NCBI GenBank assembly: GCA_016125275.1
Contig: WGMB01000003.1
Location: forward strand, 620,001 to 684,000
Source of the DNA: Acidobacteriota bacterium
GTDB lineage: Bacteria > Acidobacteriota > Terriglobia > Bryobacterales > UBA6623
DNA: 64,000 nucleotides
Direction: 5' to 3'
Shown: positions 34,888 through 44,402 of the stretch, one piece after another
Position numbering within the stretch: the stretch's first letter is position 1
Layout: each line of letters opens with the position of its first letter
Notes under the pieces: generated by a model
Told to the model about the DNA's origin: nothing
Databases searched by the model: none
Seen by the model: the letters and a program-made list of their open reading frames with translations, nothing else
Position numbers and translations under genes: made by a program

Positions 34888-36903
34888 ATGGACGATACTA
34901 TTCGCTTGCCGCCCCGAAAACTCCAAATTGCAGTCGCCGCGCTGTTTCTCTTCGGCCTCAATGCATGGATGGCGGCGGAGCTGTTCCGGGTGGAATTCAC
35001 GCGGCACATGAGCTCCATCGAGCCCGCCTACATCAGCCTGGCGCGCTACATCGCCGCACATCCGCTGCAGCTCGATTGGTTCCGGCTCTGGTACGGCGGC
35101 ATTCCCTTCCAGAACGCCTACCCGCCGCTGCTGCACGGGCTGACGGCCGCCGTCATTGCCGGTACCGGCTGGCCGCCCGGCGAGGCCTATCACGCCGTGT
35201 GCACGCTGATCTTCGCGCTCGGACCGGTCAGCCTGTTCTGGATGGGCGTGCGCATCGCCGGCCGCGTGGCGGAACCCTTCTACGCCGCCTTGGCCTACTC
35301 CGTCCTGTCGCCGTCGGCGTTCCTGTTCCAAGTGGTCCGCGAGGACCTCGGCAGCATCTTCCTGTCGCGGCGTTTCCAGGCGCTGACGCAGTACGGCGAG
35401 GGGCCGCACCTGCTGTCGATTGCTTTGATCCCGCTCGCCGTCGTGGCTCTCGACCGCTTTCTTGCCAAGCCCGGCCCGGCGCGCGCCGCCCTGGCGGCGG
35501 CGGCCACGGCGGCGACGGTGCTGACGAACTGGCTGGGCGCCGTCGGACTGGCGCTGACCATGGCCGCCTACCTCGCCACCCGCCCGGACTGGCGCGATCG
35601 GCGCGTCTGGGCCCGCGCGGCCGGCGTCGCCGCCCTGGCCTACGCCCTGGCGGCGCCGTGGATTCCGCCCTCCACCATCGCCGCCATCCGCTCCAACGCG
35701 CAGATCGTCGGCGGCCCCTATCCGCTCCAAGCCGGCAACCTCAAATACGTGGCGCTGGCCGTGGCGCTCCTGGTGCTGGCCCAGCGCGGCCTGCGGGCGA
35801 TCCAGGCCGATCGCGGCCTGCGCTTCGCCGTCATGGGGACGGTTCTGCTGGGCTTCCTGCCCGTCGTCTTCTCCTGGACCGGCGCGACGCCCCTGCCGCA
35901 GCCGGACCGCTACCACCTGGAGATGGAGCTGTTCGTCGCGCTGCTGGCGGCCTTCGCCGGAGCGCGGCTGGCGCGGCTGCTCAACCGCCGGGAGCGGCGC
36001 GTTCTGGCCGCCGCGCTGGCGCTGTTCGTCCTCTTTCAAGCCCGGACCGTCCGTAGTTACTGCCGTTGGATGAGCGCGCCGGTCGAGATCGAGGCCACCC
36101 CGGAGTACCGCCTGGCCCAGGCCGTCGGCGCGCTGGGACCCGACGCCCGAATCTGGGCCGAAGGCTCTGCGGGCTTCTGGCTCAACGTCTTCGTCGACAA
36201 CCCCGAGTTGCACGGCGGCTTCGACCAGGGCGTGACCAATCCGCTGTGGCCGGCCGTCAACTTCGCGCTGATGGCAGGCGCCTCGCCCGAGCAGGCCCGC
36301 GCCTGGCTCGACGTCTTCGGCGCGGACGCCGTGGCGCTGGGCGGCCTGCAAGCCGGCTTGGCCGGCGCCAGCGTCACCGCTCCGGAAAAGTTCGCCGCCA
36401 TCGGCTTCGACGAGGTTTTTCGGGACGGGCTGCTGGTCGTCTACCGCCGCCCGAAACCCGCCGAGCAGGTCTCGATCCTGCTGCCCGCCGATCGTGTGGC
36501 CACCGCGCCCGACGGCGGCGCCGACCTGGCCGCGCTCCAACCACTGCTGGCTGCCATGCGCTCCCCCTCCCGGCCCCGCGCCGAGCTCACCTGGTTGGCG
36601 ACCGACCGCGTCCTCATCCGCTCCGGCCCGCTCGAGCCCGACCACCTGATGCTCGTGCGCATCAGCTACCACCCCGGCTGGAAGGCCTTCGTCGACGGCC
36701 GCCGCGTCGAAACCCTCCGCAGCGAGCTCGGCCTGCTGCTGGCGGCCCCGCGTTGCGAGGGGCCGTGCGAGGTGGAGCTGCGCTACGACGGCGGCCTCGA
36801 AACCCTCGCGGCGCGCCTGCTCCAAGGCGGAGCCGTGGCCGTCCTGCTGAGCTGGCAGCTCATCGCCGTCCGCCGCCGACGGCTCCAGCGAGGGCCCGCC
36901 TAG
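34888..36903 (+). CDS. polytopic membrane protein, GT-C/6-PTPS-related type
   Basis: This 671-aa protein has about ten to eleven membrane segments in its first 480 residues and a soluble C-terminal part, with another helix near the end. The loop after the first helix (FTRHMSSIEPAYISLARYI... NAYPPLLHG) resembles GT-C glycosyltransferases and the membrane family annotated as 6-pyruvoyl-tetrahydropterin synthase related. PDRYHLEMELF and the periplasmic tail (HPGWKAFVDGRRVE) fit a lipid-linked sugar transferase of the YfhO type. ATG 34888 is preferred over the upstream ORF start. The sugar and acceptor are unknown. A GT4 gene follows after 38 bp. Confidence 0.7.
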   Translation: MDDTIRLPPRKLQIAVAALFLFGLNAWMAAELFRVEFTRHMSSIEPAYISLARYIAAHPLQLDWFRLWYGGIPFQNAYPPLLHGLTAAVIAGTGWPPGEAYHAVCTLIFALGPVSLFWMGVRIAGRVAEPFYAALAYSVLSPSAFLFQVVREDLGSIFLSRRFQALTQYGEGPHLLSIALIPLAVVALDRFLAKPGPARAALAAAATAATVLTNWLGAVGLALTMAAYLATRPDWRDRRVWARAAGVAALAYALAAPWIPPSTIAAIRSNAQIVGGPYPLQAGNLKYVALAVALLVLAQRGLRAIQADRGLRFAVMGTVLLGFLPVVFSWTGATPLPQPDRYHLEMELFVALLAAFAGARLARLLNRRERRVLAAALALFVLFQARTVRSYCRWMSAPVEIEATPEYRLAQAVGALGPDARIWAEGSAGFWLNVFVDNPELHGGFDQGVTNPLWPAVNFALMAGASPEQARAWLDVFGADAVALGGLQAGLAGASVTAPEKFAAIGFDEVFRDGLLVVYRRPKPAEQVSILLPADRVATAPDGGADLAALQPLLAAMRSPSRPRAELTWLATDRVLIRSGPLEPDHLMLVRISYHPGWKAFVDGRRVETLRSELGLLLAAPRCEGPCEVELRYDGGLETLAARLLQGGAVAVLLSWQLIAVRRRRLQRGPA

Positions 36904-36941
36904 GCCGATGGGATAAGGTGGAGGTTCCGCCCGTCGACCCG

Positions 36942-38114
36942 ATGCCGTCCCGTCCCGTCGTCCTGTTCGTCGCCGCCACCCCTCCGGTCTCCAAGCCGAC
37001 GCTGGGCGGCAATCACCGCTACCTGCTGGACCTGCTCGAAACCGCCGTCGCGCTGGGCGCGGAAGCCCACCTGCTCAGCGACGAAGCGCGGCACTACGAA
37101 GAGCTGCTGGCGCGCGTGGACGCCTTGGGCGTCCGCCGCCGGGCCGCGCCGTTTTGCACCGACGCCCCGACCGCCACCGCCGCCCTCGACGCCGCCCTCG
37201 ACGCCCTCCAGCCGGCCCTGGTCCACGTCAACGGCCACGCCGGCTGGCTCGCCCCGGCCGTCCTCGGCTCCCGTCGCCTGGCGAGCGTCCCGCGCCGGCT
37301 GCACACCATGCACCTGGCGATGGACTCCCTGGAAGCCCAGCAGGACCGCCCCTTCCGTTGGATCGACAAGCTGCCCGGCCGATGGGCCGCCCGCCAGACC
37401 GCCCAAGACCGCCGCTTCCTGGCCTGCTTCAGCGACGTCCTCTCGGTCAGCCACCGCTACGGGCGCCTGCTCTCCGAGCTCGGCTACCTGACGCCGGAGC
37501 GAGTCACGATCGTGCCCAACGGCGTGGACTCCGACCGCTTCCGCCCCCGCGCCGGCGACTCCCCGGACAGCCCGCGCCTGGCAGGCCCCGTGCGCATCGG
37601 CGCCGCCGGCAACCTGCATCCGCAGAAGCGCTTTGACCTGCTGCTGGAGGCCTTCGCCCGCCTCCGAGCCCCCGCCGAATTGCAGATCGCCGGAGAGGGC
37701 CCTGAAGAGCAGGCGCTCCGCGCCAAGGCCTCCGCGCTGGGCCTGGCCGACCGCGTCGCCTTCCTCGGCTTTCAGCGCGACATGCCCGCCTTTCTCGCCG
37801 ACCTCGACGTCTTTGCGATGACCTCCGACGCCGAAGCCGCTCCCTACGCCCAGCTCGAAGCGATGGCCTGCGGGCTGCCCGCGGTCGTCACGGCGGTCGG
37901 TGACCTGCCGTTCTTCCTGCGCGACGGCGTCGACGGCTTTCTGGCCCCCGTGGGCGACGTCCCGGCCATCGCCGCCGGCCTCGAAAAGCTCGTCGCCGAC
38001 CATGCCCTGCGCCGAGCCCTCGGCGCCTCAGCCCGGGCGCGCGCCCTCGAGGAGTTCTCCCTCATCGTCTGGCGCCGCCGCATGGGCGAATACTTGCGCA
38101 CCCGCCTGCCGTAG
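36942..38114 (+). CDS. GT4-family glycosyltransferase
   Basis: This 390-aa GT-B enzyme has an N-terminal domain with TPPVSKPTLGGNHRYLLDLL and the donor domain RIGAAGNLHPQKRFDLLLEAF, VFAMTSDAEAAPYAQLEAMACGLPAVVTAVGD (E-x7-E type) at about 285-320. The ORF track begins inside the previous gene. ATG 36942 is likely, although an in-frame GTG at 36918 is possible. It probably adds a nucleotide-activated sugar to a cell-surface glycan together with the GT-C-like protein upstream. It converges with the amidohydrolase gene 3 bp later. Confidence 0.82.
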   Translation: MPSRPVVLFVAATPPVSKPTLGGNHRYLLDLLETAVALGAEAHLLSDEARHYEELLARVDALGVRRRAAPFCTDAPTATAALDAALDALQPALVHVNGHAGWLAPAVLGSRRLASVPRRLHTMHLAMDSLEAQQDRPFRWIDKLPGRWAARQTAQDRRFLACFSDVLSVSHRYGRLLSELGYLTPERVTIVPNGVDSDRFRPRAGDSPDSPRLAGPVRIGAAGNLHPQKRFDLLLEAFARLRAPAELQIAGEGPEEQALRAKASALGLADRVAFLGFQRDMPAFLADLDVFAMTSDAEAAPYAQLEAMACGLPAVVTAVGDLPFFLRDGVDGFLAPVGDVPAIAAGLEKLVADHALRRALGASARARALEEFSLIVWRRRMGEYLRTRLP

Positions 38115-38117
38115 CTG

Positions 38118-39392
38118 TCAGCGCTCGATCTCGGCGCCGCCCACCCACACGCTCTCGATCGTGCGGCTGTTGCCCACGTCGTCGAGCAGGCTCTTGCCGA
38201 ACACCACGAAGTCCGCAAACCGGCCCGGCTCCAAGATGCCGACCTTCGGCAACCCCAGGCAGTTGGCGGCGTCAGAGGTCGCCGAGCGCAGAATCTGTTC
38301 CGGCGTTAGGCCCGCGTCGGCCATCAATTGCAGCTCCATGTGCTCGAAGTAGCCCTCGAAGCGCGCCGCCGGGCCGCTGTCCGTGCCGAAGACGATGCGC
38401 ACGCCCCCGTCCTCCAGCTTCTTCAGATTCGTCTCGGCCATGGCCAGCGCCTGCTTGTAGCTCTGCGCCGCCTTGTCCTGCTGGATGGCCTGCTGGCGCT
38501 CGGGCTTCTGCAGCTCTTCCAGCACCGCCGGCGTCGCCGTCTCCAAGAAGAACGGGTCGTTGAAGAACTCCGGCGTCGACTCGTAGACGTAGCTCGAGAC
38601 CTCCCGGGTCAGCGTCGGGCAGACGCACACGTTGCGCTCCTTCAACTCGGCGATCAACGCTTCGTCCACTTCCTGGTCGCGCACCGAGTGCGCAATGTAG
38701 TCCACGCCGGCGTCCAGCAGCCCCTTGGCGTCCTCCAGGTAGTAGAGGTGGGCCGCCACCGGCAAGCCCTTCTTGTGCGCCTCTTCGATGACGGCCTTGT
38801 AGGTCTCCGGCGCCATCTTCTCGCGGGTGCCGAGAAAGCTGTCGACGCGGATCTTGATCAGGTCCACGCCCAGGTCGGCGTTCGAGTCCACTTGCGCGCG
38901 GGCCTCGTCCGGCGTCGGCCCCGTCACGATCACCCCCGCGTCCACCAGCCGCGCCCGGCCGATGGCCGGCGTCTTCTCGGCGTCCTGCACGGCCAAGCCC
39001 TGCGGTCCCGGCCCGCCCAGGTTGGCCACGGTCGTCACGCCGTAGCGGGCGTAGAGCTTCAGGTCCGAGATGATGTTCTCCTCGGTATACAGCTCCGGGC
39101 TGCTGTCGAGCCCGACCGAGCCGCCCGGGTGCGCGTGCCCGGTAATCAGTCCCGGCGTCACGAAGCGGCCTTTCAGGTCCACCAGCTTGGCCCCTTGCGG
39201 AATGTCGAACGTTCCGGCCGGCCCCAAAGCCATCACCATGCCGTCCTTCACCAGCATCAACCCGTCGTCGATCGGTTCGACGCCGTCGAAGATCGTCGCG
39301 CCCATGAACGCCGTCACGCCCTCGCCCTCCCGCTGAGCCGATCCGCCGCAGCCCAACAGCAAAAGTACAATTCCAGCCGGAATCCAACGCAT
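38118..39392 (-). CDS. amidohydrolase-family lipoprotein
   Basis: This 424-aa protein has a lipoprotein signal (MRWIPAGIVLLLLGCGG, lipobox Cys at about 15) and an amidohydrolase fold: HxH in ITGHAHPGGSVG, a possible carbamylated Lys in DLIKIRVDS, histidines in AAHLYY and YIAHSVRD, and FGTDSGP with the catalytic Asp. It would act on an unknown cyclic amide or peptide-like substrate at the envelope. The ORF track starts at 39401, but that ATG lies inside a TACAAT -10 box. The ATG at 39392, 7 nt downstream of the box, is a better start and gives a standard signal peptide. Confidence 0.82.
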   Translation of the reverse strand: MRWIPAGIVLLLLGCGGSAQREGEGVTAFMGATIFDGVEPIDDGLMLVKDGMVMALGPAGTFDIPQGAKLVDLKGRFVTPGLITGHAHPGGSVGLDSSPELYTEENIISDLKLYARYGVTTVANLGGPGPQGLAVQDAEKTPAIGRARLVDAGVIVTGPTPDEARAQVDSNADLGVDLIKIRVDSFLGTREKMAPETYKAVIEEAHKKGLPVAAHLYYLEDAKGLLDAGVDYIAHSVRDQEVDEALIAELKERNVCVCPTLTREVSSYVYESTPEFFNDPFFLETATPAVLEELQKPERQQAIQQDKAAQSYKQALAMAETNLKKLEDGGVRIVFGTDSGPAARFEGYFEHMELQLMADAGLTPEQILRSATSDAANCLGLPKVGILEPGRFADFVVFGKSLLDDVGNSRTIESVWVGGAEIER

Positions 39393-39399
39393 GGCCGCC

Positions 39400-39405
39400 A
39401 TTGTA
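39400..39405 (-). promoter_or_regulatory. -10 hexamer TACAAT of the lipoprotein amidohydrolase gene
   Basis: TACAAT lies 7 nt before the ATG at 39392, directly after the stop of the upstream membrane-protein gene. It decides the start codon because it overlaps the alternative ATG at 39401. Confidence 0.6.
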
Positions 39406-40761
39406 TTACCCTCGGCCGCCGGAACGCCGCAGCCCCCGCGCCAAGGAGAACGCCAACACCAGAACCGCGAACGGAATCAGCCAAGCGATGCGCCCGGAAT
39501 ACCGCGCGACCGGTCGCGACAGTCCGCCCGTGACGATGGCGTTCATCGCGTAGCCGGCCGCGATCGAAAGCGCGAAAATCGCCGCCGCGCGGCTTTCCCG
39601 GCGCCGCAGCGCCAGCGCCGTCAGCGGAACCAGCAGCAACGCGCTCGCCGCCATCACTCGCTCGTGCGCCTTGCCCAGCCCCGCCGGCCAGTAGCCGTCC
39701 TCGTACTGCTTGGCGCTCTCCAGCGCGGCCAGCACCGGCGGATAGATCGCGGCGATCTCCAGCATCCACTCCTCCCGGCGGGTGGGAACGGCAAAGGCCA
39801 CGACCAGCCCGAGCTGCTCGATGGAGTTGCGCCAGAGCATCCGGGCCGTCTCCCAGGGGTAGGCGCGGACCGCCCCGGCCACCACCCGCGAAGCCTCCCC
39901 GCTGAGCTCCTGAAAGTCGCCGAGCTGCTTCACCGCCCCCTGCTCCTCCCACAAGAAGTCGTCGCTCGGCGCCGGCAACTGATCCAGTACGCCGCACAGC
40001 CGATACGCCGGATTCGGGCACTGTTCCCGCAGGAACCACGTCGCCGGACCGTCTTGCTGCAACCGCGCCAGCACGAAGACCGGCCCGGAAATCGAGTAGG
40101 ACGCCCGGCCGTAGAACGCCCAGTTCGTCCCCATCTGGACGCCCAGCGCCAGCAGCAGCGCCGCCGCGGCCTCGCGAAACCTCGCCATCCGAAAGGCCCG
40201 CCGCCGCACCACCGCCTGCAACCCAAAGCTCGCGCCCAAAGCCGCCGCATAGATCGGCAGGTGCGAGTAGTGCACGAGCGTGGAGCCCATCGCCACGAAG
40301 GCCAGCGGCGCGCGCCAGCCCCTGGGGCTCTGCGGCGCCAGCACGATCGCCAGCAGCCCCACCGCGCTGAGGGCGTCCGGCAGCGCCGTCGAAGCCGCAA
40401 ACGGCAGCGCCGTCCCCACGGCCAGCGCCGCCACCGTCAGCGCCAATGCGCCCGCGCTCGGCGTCCGCGCCACAAAGCGCAGCGCCAACGCGATCAGGCT
40501 GACCGCCAAACCGGCCTGCGCCAGCCCGACCAGCCAAGCCAAGTTCCACTCATACAGCGGAAACAGCCACAGGTTGTAGTACGGCGGGTAGGCCACGCTG
40601 AAGTTGCGCCCCGGCCCCAAGTGCCGCCCGGAATCGATATTGACGAACAGGTAGCCGTTGTCGATCGCCGGCCACAGCAGCGCCACGGCGCCCGCCAGCA
40701 GGCAAGCGCCGAGGACGATGGCATGCCGCCTGGGGTACAACGCCGTCACTGCCCGGTTCAC
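39406..40761 (-). CDS. polytopic membrane protein of unknown function (GT-C-like)
   Basis: This 451-aa protein has about eleven membrane segments. A first-loop acidic/aromatic segment (IDSGRHLGPGRNFSVAYPPYYNLWLFP) is reminiscent of the GT-C superfamily but is not a clear signature. It is coupled by a 4-bp overlap to the upstream GHMP-type kinase, which suggests the pair serves the same glycan pathway: a sugar kinase followed by a membrane step. I cannot assign a reaction. Confidence 0.6.
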   Translation of the reverse strand: MNRAVTALYPRRHAIVLGACLLAGAVALLWPAIDNGYLFVNIDSGRHLGPGRNFSVAYPPYYNLWLFPLYEWNLAWLVGLAQAGLAVSLIALALRFVARTPSAGALALTVAALAVGTALPFAASTALPDALSAVGLLAIVLAPQSPRGWRAPLAFVAMGSTLVHYSHLPIYAAALGASFGLQAVVRRRAFRMARFREAAAALLLALGVQMGTNWAFYGRASYSISGPVFVLARLQQDGPATWFLREQCPNPAYRLCGVLDQLPAPSDDFLWEEQGAVKQLGDFQELSGEASRVVAGAVRAYPWETARMLWRNSIEQLGLVVAFAVPTRREEWMLEIAAIYPPVLAALESAKQYEDGYWPAGLGKAHERVMAASALLLVPLTALALRRRESRAAAIFALSIAAGYAMNAIVTGGLSRPVARYSGRIAWLIPFAVLVLAFSLARGLRRSGGRG

Positions 40762-41747
40762 ATCTTCGGCTTCAGCACCGCCACGCCGATCGGCGACAGC
40801 GCCTCGCGCAGCCGCTCGAACTGCGCCTCGTCCTCATAAGCCCCCACGATGGCCCCGCCCGAGCCGGCGAACTTGGCGCTGGCCCCCACGCTGCGGGCCG
40901 TCCGGACCATCTCGAGGTTGCCTTCAGAGATCCGGTAAACCTTCGAGCGCAGGTCGAAGTTCTCGTTGATCAGGCCGTTGAGCGCGGCCGTGTCGCCGGC
41001 CAGCAGCGCCTGCTTGCCCTCTTCGGCGATGGCCGCCCAGCGCTGCATGGCGTTCACCACCACCGGGTCTCCGTCCTCGAAGCGCGCCCGAATGTTGTTG
41101 TGGAAGACCTCCGTGCCCTCGCTCAGGCTCGTGCGGTAGGCCACGTAGATGTTTGGCAGCAGGCCGGCGTCCAGGGGCTGGTAGTCCCCAAAACCCCTCT
41201 GCGCCATCAGCTCCCGCGCAAAGTCCATGAACACCAATCCCTCGTAGACCTGGATCACCCGGTCCTGCAACCCCGCGCCCACGCCCAGCTCCAGCGTCTC
41301 GGTCTGCAACGCCAGATTCGCCTGGACCGGCTGCGAGAGCTCGATCTCGAAGAACTGCTGCAAGGCGCGCAGCGTGGCGATGATGATGGCGCTCGAGCCG
41401 CCCATGCCCAGCCGCAGCGGAATCGTCGACTCGTACTCGATGGTGAAGTTGCGGTCGTGCAGCTCGATGCCCTGCTCCAGGCAGTAGTCGGTAAAGCGCA
41501 TCAGCAGCGCCTGGATCACCCGCAGCCCGCCGTAGTAGCCTCGCCAGCGGGTCGTCGCCCGCAGATCCTCCAGATGCTCCCAGATCGGCGTATCCGCCTT
41601 GCCGGTCTTGATCTCCAGCCGGGCGGAAGGGTACAGCAGCACCCGCGCCCGAAAGTTCTTCAAGATGAACGAGATCGTCTTGCCGTAGTAGCCGTCGGAA
41701 GGATTGCCGAGCAGGCCGGCGCGAGCGTAGGCGTAGGTTTCGATCAT
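40758..41747 (-). CDS. GHMP-family sugar kinase
   Basis: This 329-aa kinase has the three GHMP motifs: ARAGLLGNPSDGYYGKTIS near the N-terminus, the phosphate-binding IPLRLGMGGSSAII at about 115, and KFAGSGGAIVGAYED at about 290. It is closest in pattern to glucuronokinase and heptose-7-phosphate kinase-like sugar kinases, which phosphorylate a free sugar using ATP in the cytoplasm. The exact sugar is uncertain. The neighbouring GT-C-like membrane protein (4-bp overlap) and GT4 gene support a glycan-precursor role. Confidence 0.82.
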   Translation of the reverse strand: MIETYAYARAGLLGNPSDGYYGKTISFILKNFRARVLLYPSARLEIKTGKADTPIWEHLEDLRATTRWRGYYGGLRVIQALLMRFTDYCLEQGIELHDRNFTIEYESTIPLRLGMGGSSAIIIATLRALQQFFEIELSQPVQANLALQTETLELGVGAGLQDRVIQVYEGLVFMDFARELMAQRGFGDYQPLDAGLLPNIYVAYRTSLSEGTEVFHNNIRARFEDGDPVVVNAMQRWAAIAEEGKQALLAGDTAALNGLINENFDLRSKVYRISEGNLEMVRTARSVGASAKFAGSGGAIVGAYEDEAQFERLREALSPIGVAVLKPKM

Positions 41748-41820
41748 AGGGGGCTCGCCCCATTGTGGCTCAGGGGCGCGCCTCGGGTGCGCCCATTCCG
41801 CCGCGGCGGACCCGCCGGCC

Positions 41821-44358
41821 CTATTTCCAGTCCACCCAAATTGGGCTGGCCCAGGCGTACTGCTCGTCCTTCTGCCGCACCCGCAGGTACAGGTAGCTGG
41901 CCTTGCCGTCCGCGCGCGGGCCGGACTGGTCCAAATACTCGAACTGCGCCGTCGCGCCCGAACCGCTGCTGGCGTGGATCACCTTGTGGTCCTTCACGAT
42001 CTCCACCACGTCCAGCGGGCCGTCGCCCTCCACCCGCACCTCCAGCTTCAGCGGCTTCCCCTTCTCCGCCTCGATCTGGTCGCCCAGAAAGGCGCCGTTC
42101 ACCCGGAAGTCGATCAGCACCCGCGCCCCGGTCGAGGCGAACACGCGCTTCGAGCGCACCGCGTCGAACACTCCCTCCCGGCTGACGTCGTCCACATACG
42201 CCCCGGTAATGCCGAAGTCCTCGCCCACGCCCATCCAGTGCGAATCGCCGGAGCCGACGAAGCCGATGCGGTAGCCGCGCTCCAGCGCCTCCCACACCGA
42301 GGCCACCGGGCCGCGCGGCTTGAACTTCTTAGCCTCCTCGCGCGCCTGCCGCCAAGCCGACGTGATCTCGAAGATCGGCTGCAGCCGCGCGTCGTAGCCG
42401 CTCCAGTCGTTGTGGTGCGGCTGCAGGATCACGTCCCACGGCCGAATCAGCGAGTACAGCTTGTAGACCGTATCCGAGCCCGTCGTGGTGGAGCGGAACA
42501 GCGGCGCGTTGTCCTGCAGAAAGTACATCGCCCGGTGGCCGCCGCGCTCGTCCTGGGCGTCCGTAGTCCACTCCCAGCCGCTGAAGGCCACCCGCCCCTC
42601 GGCGGCTTCGTACACCGAGGCCAGCGCCTGCACCTCGGCCCATTCGGACTGCGTCAGAAAGTCCGGCGTGAAGTCGTGGTTGGTGGACGCCACGAAGTCC
42701 ATCCCCGTCACGAACAGGCCGTGCGCGTAGTACATGTCGAACGTCCCGATGCCGTCGTTCTCGGTGTGCCCGTGCATGTCTCCCCAGACCAGGCTGTAGG
42801 TGCGTCCGTCCACCGTCAGCGTCTTCGTCGCATCCCGCCGAAACTCCCGCGGCGCCAGCGCGTCGATGGGCTCCTGCACGTCCACCACTTCGGCAAAGCG
42901 CGCGGCGCGCTCGTCCAGGTCGATGCGATGGCTGTAGATGTCGGCGCCGTAGCCGCCCGGCCGCTGCGTGATGTCGCCGTTCCACAGCCGATCCGCAATG
43001 TGGCGCCGCCGCGGAACCTCATACGCCGCCCACAGCCAGCCCGTCGCGTCGTCGAGCGCCAGCGCAAACTGGTTCGCCAACGGAACCTGGTACGGTCCGC
43101 GGCCCGACGAAGCCAAATCCACCCCCTTCTTCACCGACGGCAACTGGAACGCCGTGTAGGGGTTCGAGTCGCGAAAGATCATCTTCGGCGCCGACCACTT
43201 CCCCGCCCGCAGCACCCGGCCGGAGAACGACACGCTCGACATGCGTCCGCCGCCCAGCCAGAACAGCCACATCTCGCCGTTGTCCCGCGCCAGCAGTTGC
43301 GGGTAGCGCTCCTCGCTCATCGCGTGGGCGGCCCAATACTCCGAGTGGCGCGTCAGCCGGCCCGGGTCCGCCGAAGCCTCGAACGGCGAAGGCGCCCAGC
43401 TCCAGCGGTCGGCCTCCAGAATCTTCGCGAAGATGCTGCGGCCGTGGTAGGCGAAGCGGCCGCCGTAGGGCTCGCGCCGCTCCCAGGCGATCCAGGGTCG
43501 GCCGTCGGAGCCGACCGCCTGCGTCGGTGCGGTATCCCACAAGGGCGACGTCGTCAGCCGTTCGACCGCGCCGCCGTCCCGCCGCGCGAACACGTCGTAG
43601 TTGCCGTCCCGCTCCTCGTCCCAAGCCACCCGCCAGCCGCCGCCGTCCAGCGGCAGCAGGTGCGCCCGGTGGCAACGGCCCCGGCCCTCGTCCAACCGTT
43701 GCGGCGCGCTCCAGCTCCCGCCCGCCAGCGTCAGCGCGTGCAGCTCCAACCGCGGCGGAACCATCTTGCGGGCCACGGCCAGCAGCCGTCCGTCAGTCAG
43801 CGTCTTGGCGCGGATCTCCAGCACATCCTCGGTCCCGGGGATGCGCCGCTCCGGCGACCACTCCCGGCCGTCGTAGCGCCTCTCGTAGGCCGCCCAGCGC
43901 CCCCCGCGCCGCGCCGTCCACAGCACCCGCACGCCGTCTCCGTCGGCCGCCACAGAGGGCTTCAGGTTGATCCCCGGAACCGCGCTGACGGTCTGCTCGT
44001 CGCTCCAATCCTTGCCGTCGTAGCGCCGAATGTAGATCGAATCCTCGCCGTCGTCGGGCCACATCCAGGCGTCGATGTCCGCCTCGCCGACCGGCCAAGC
44101 GTCGGTCTGCGGCCGGCACGACGACCAAGCGATCCACACCGCCCCAGCCGCGTCGCGCGTGATCGAAGGATGTTCGGCGTTCTCCAGCCGGTCGGCGGTG
44201 ATCTTGCTCGGGTAAGTCATCGCCTGCGGCAGCCACTCCCGCGGCGGCTCCTTCTGCGGGCGATAGAACTGCGCCGTCCCCGCCAAAGCGAAGGCGGCGA
44301 GAAACACAGCGGCACGAGCAACGACAGGAAACGCGAGACGGACGGCGGGGACCCTCAT
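41821..44358 (-). CDS. large exported protein with sialidase-like propeller half and PHP/DUF3604-like half
   Basis: This 845-aa protein has a signal peptide (1-28). Residues about 40-440 have repeated AxGxxWIAW/DGxxRVLWTAR-type strands like a six-bladed propeller. A PHP/DUF3604-like domain follows at about 500-780, with VWGDMHGHTEND, ASTNHDFTPDF, QPHHNDW, GSGDSHWMGVG and RVFASTGARVLIDFRVNG. The C-terminus is beta-rich. DUF3604 proteins are predicted metal-dependent phosphoesterases or amidohydrolases of unknown substrate. The two halves together suggest recognition plus hydrolysis of a surface ligand. The ORF track begins at 44535. The ATG at 44358 is chosen for the signal peptide and a -10 TACAAT 9 nt upstream. 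Confidence 0.75.
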   Translation of the reverse strand: MRVPAVRLAFPVVARAAVFLAAFALAGTAQFYRPQKEPPREWLPQAMTYPSKITADRLENAEHPSITRDAAGAVWIAWSSCRPQTDAWPVGEADIDAWMWPDDGEDSIYIRRYDGKDWSDEQTVSAVPGINLKPSVAADGDGVRVLWTARRGGRWAAYERRYDGREWSPERRIPGTEDVLEIRAKTLTDGRLLAVARKMVPPRLELHALTLAGGSWSAPQRLDEGRGRCHRAHLLPLDGGGWRVAWDEERDGNYDVFARRDGGAVERLTTSPLWDTAPTQAVGSDGRPWIAWERREPYGGRFAYHGRSIFAKILEADRWSWAPSPFEASADPGRLTRHSEYWAAHAMSEERYPQLLARDNGEMWLFWLGGGRMSSVSFSGRVLRAGKWSAPKMIFRDSNPYTAFQLPSVKKGVDLASSGRGPYQVPLANQFALALDDATGWLWAAYEVPRRRHIADRLWNGDITQRPGGYGADIYSHRIDLDERAARFAEVVDVQEPIDALAPREFRRDATKTLTVDGRTYSLVWGDMHGHTENDGIGTFDMYYAHGLFVTGMDFVASTNHDFTPDFLTQSEWAEVQALASVYEAAEGRVAFSGWEWTTDAQDERGGHRAMYFLQDNAPLFRSTTTGSDTVYKLYSLIRPWDVILQPHHNDWSGYDARLQPIFEITSAWRQAREEAKKFKPRGPVASVWEALERGYRIGFVGSGDSHWMGVGEDFGITGAYVDDVSREGVFDAVRSKRVFASTGARVLIDFRVNGAFLGDQIEAEKGKPLKLEVRVEGDGPLDVVEIVKDHKVIHASSGSGATAQFEYLDQSGPRADGKASYLYLRVRQKDEQYAWASPIWVDWK

Positions 44359-44367
44359 GGCGCCCTG

Positions 44368-44373
44368 ATTGTA
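44368..44373 (-). promoter_or_regulatory. -10 hexamer TACAAT of the propeller-PHP gene
   Basis: TACAAT lies 9 nt before the ATG at 44358, matching 5 of 6 consensus bases. The leader would be about 2-3 nt. Confidence 0.6.
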
Positions 44374-44402
44374 CGCCTGTCCGCGCGGCAGCAGGCCGCC
44401 CG

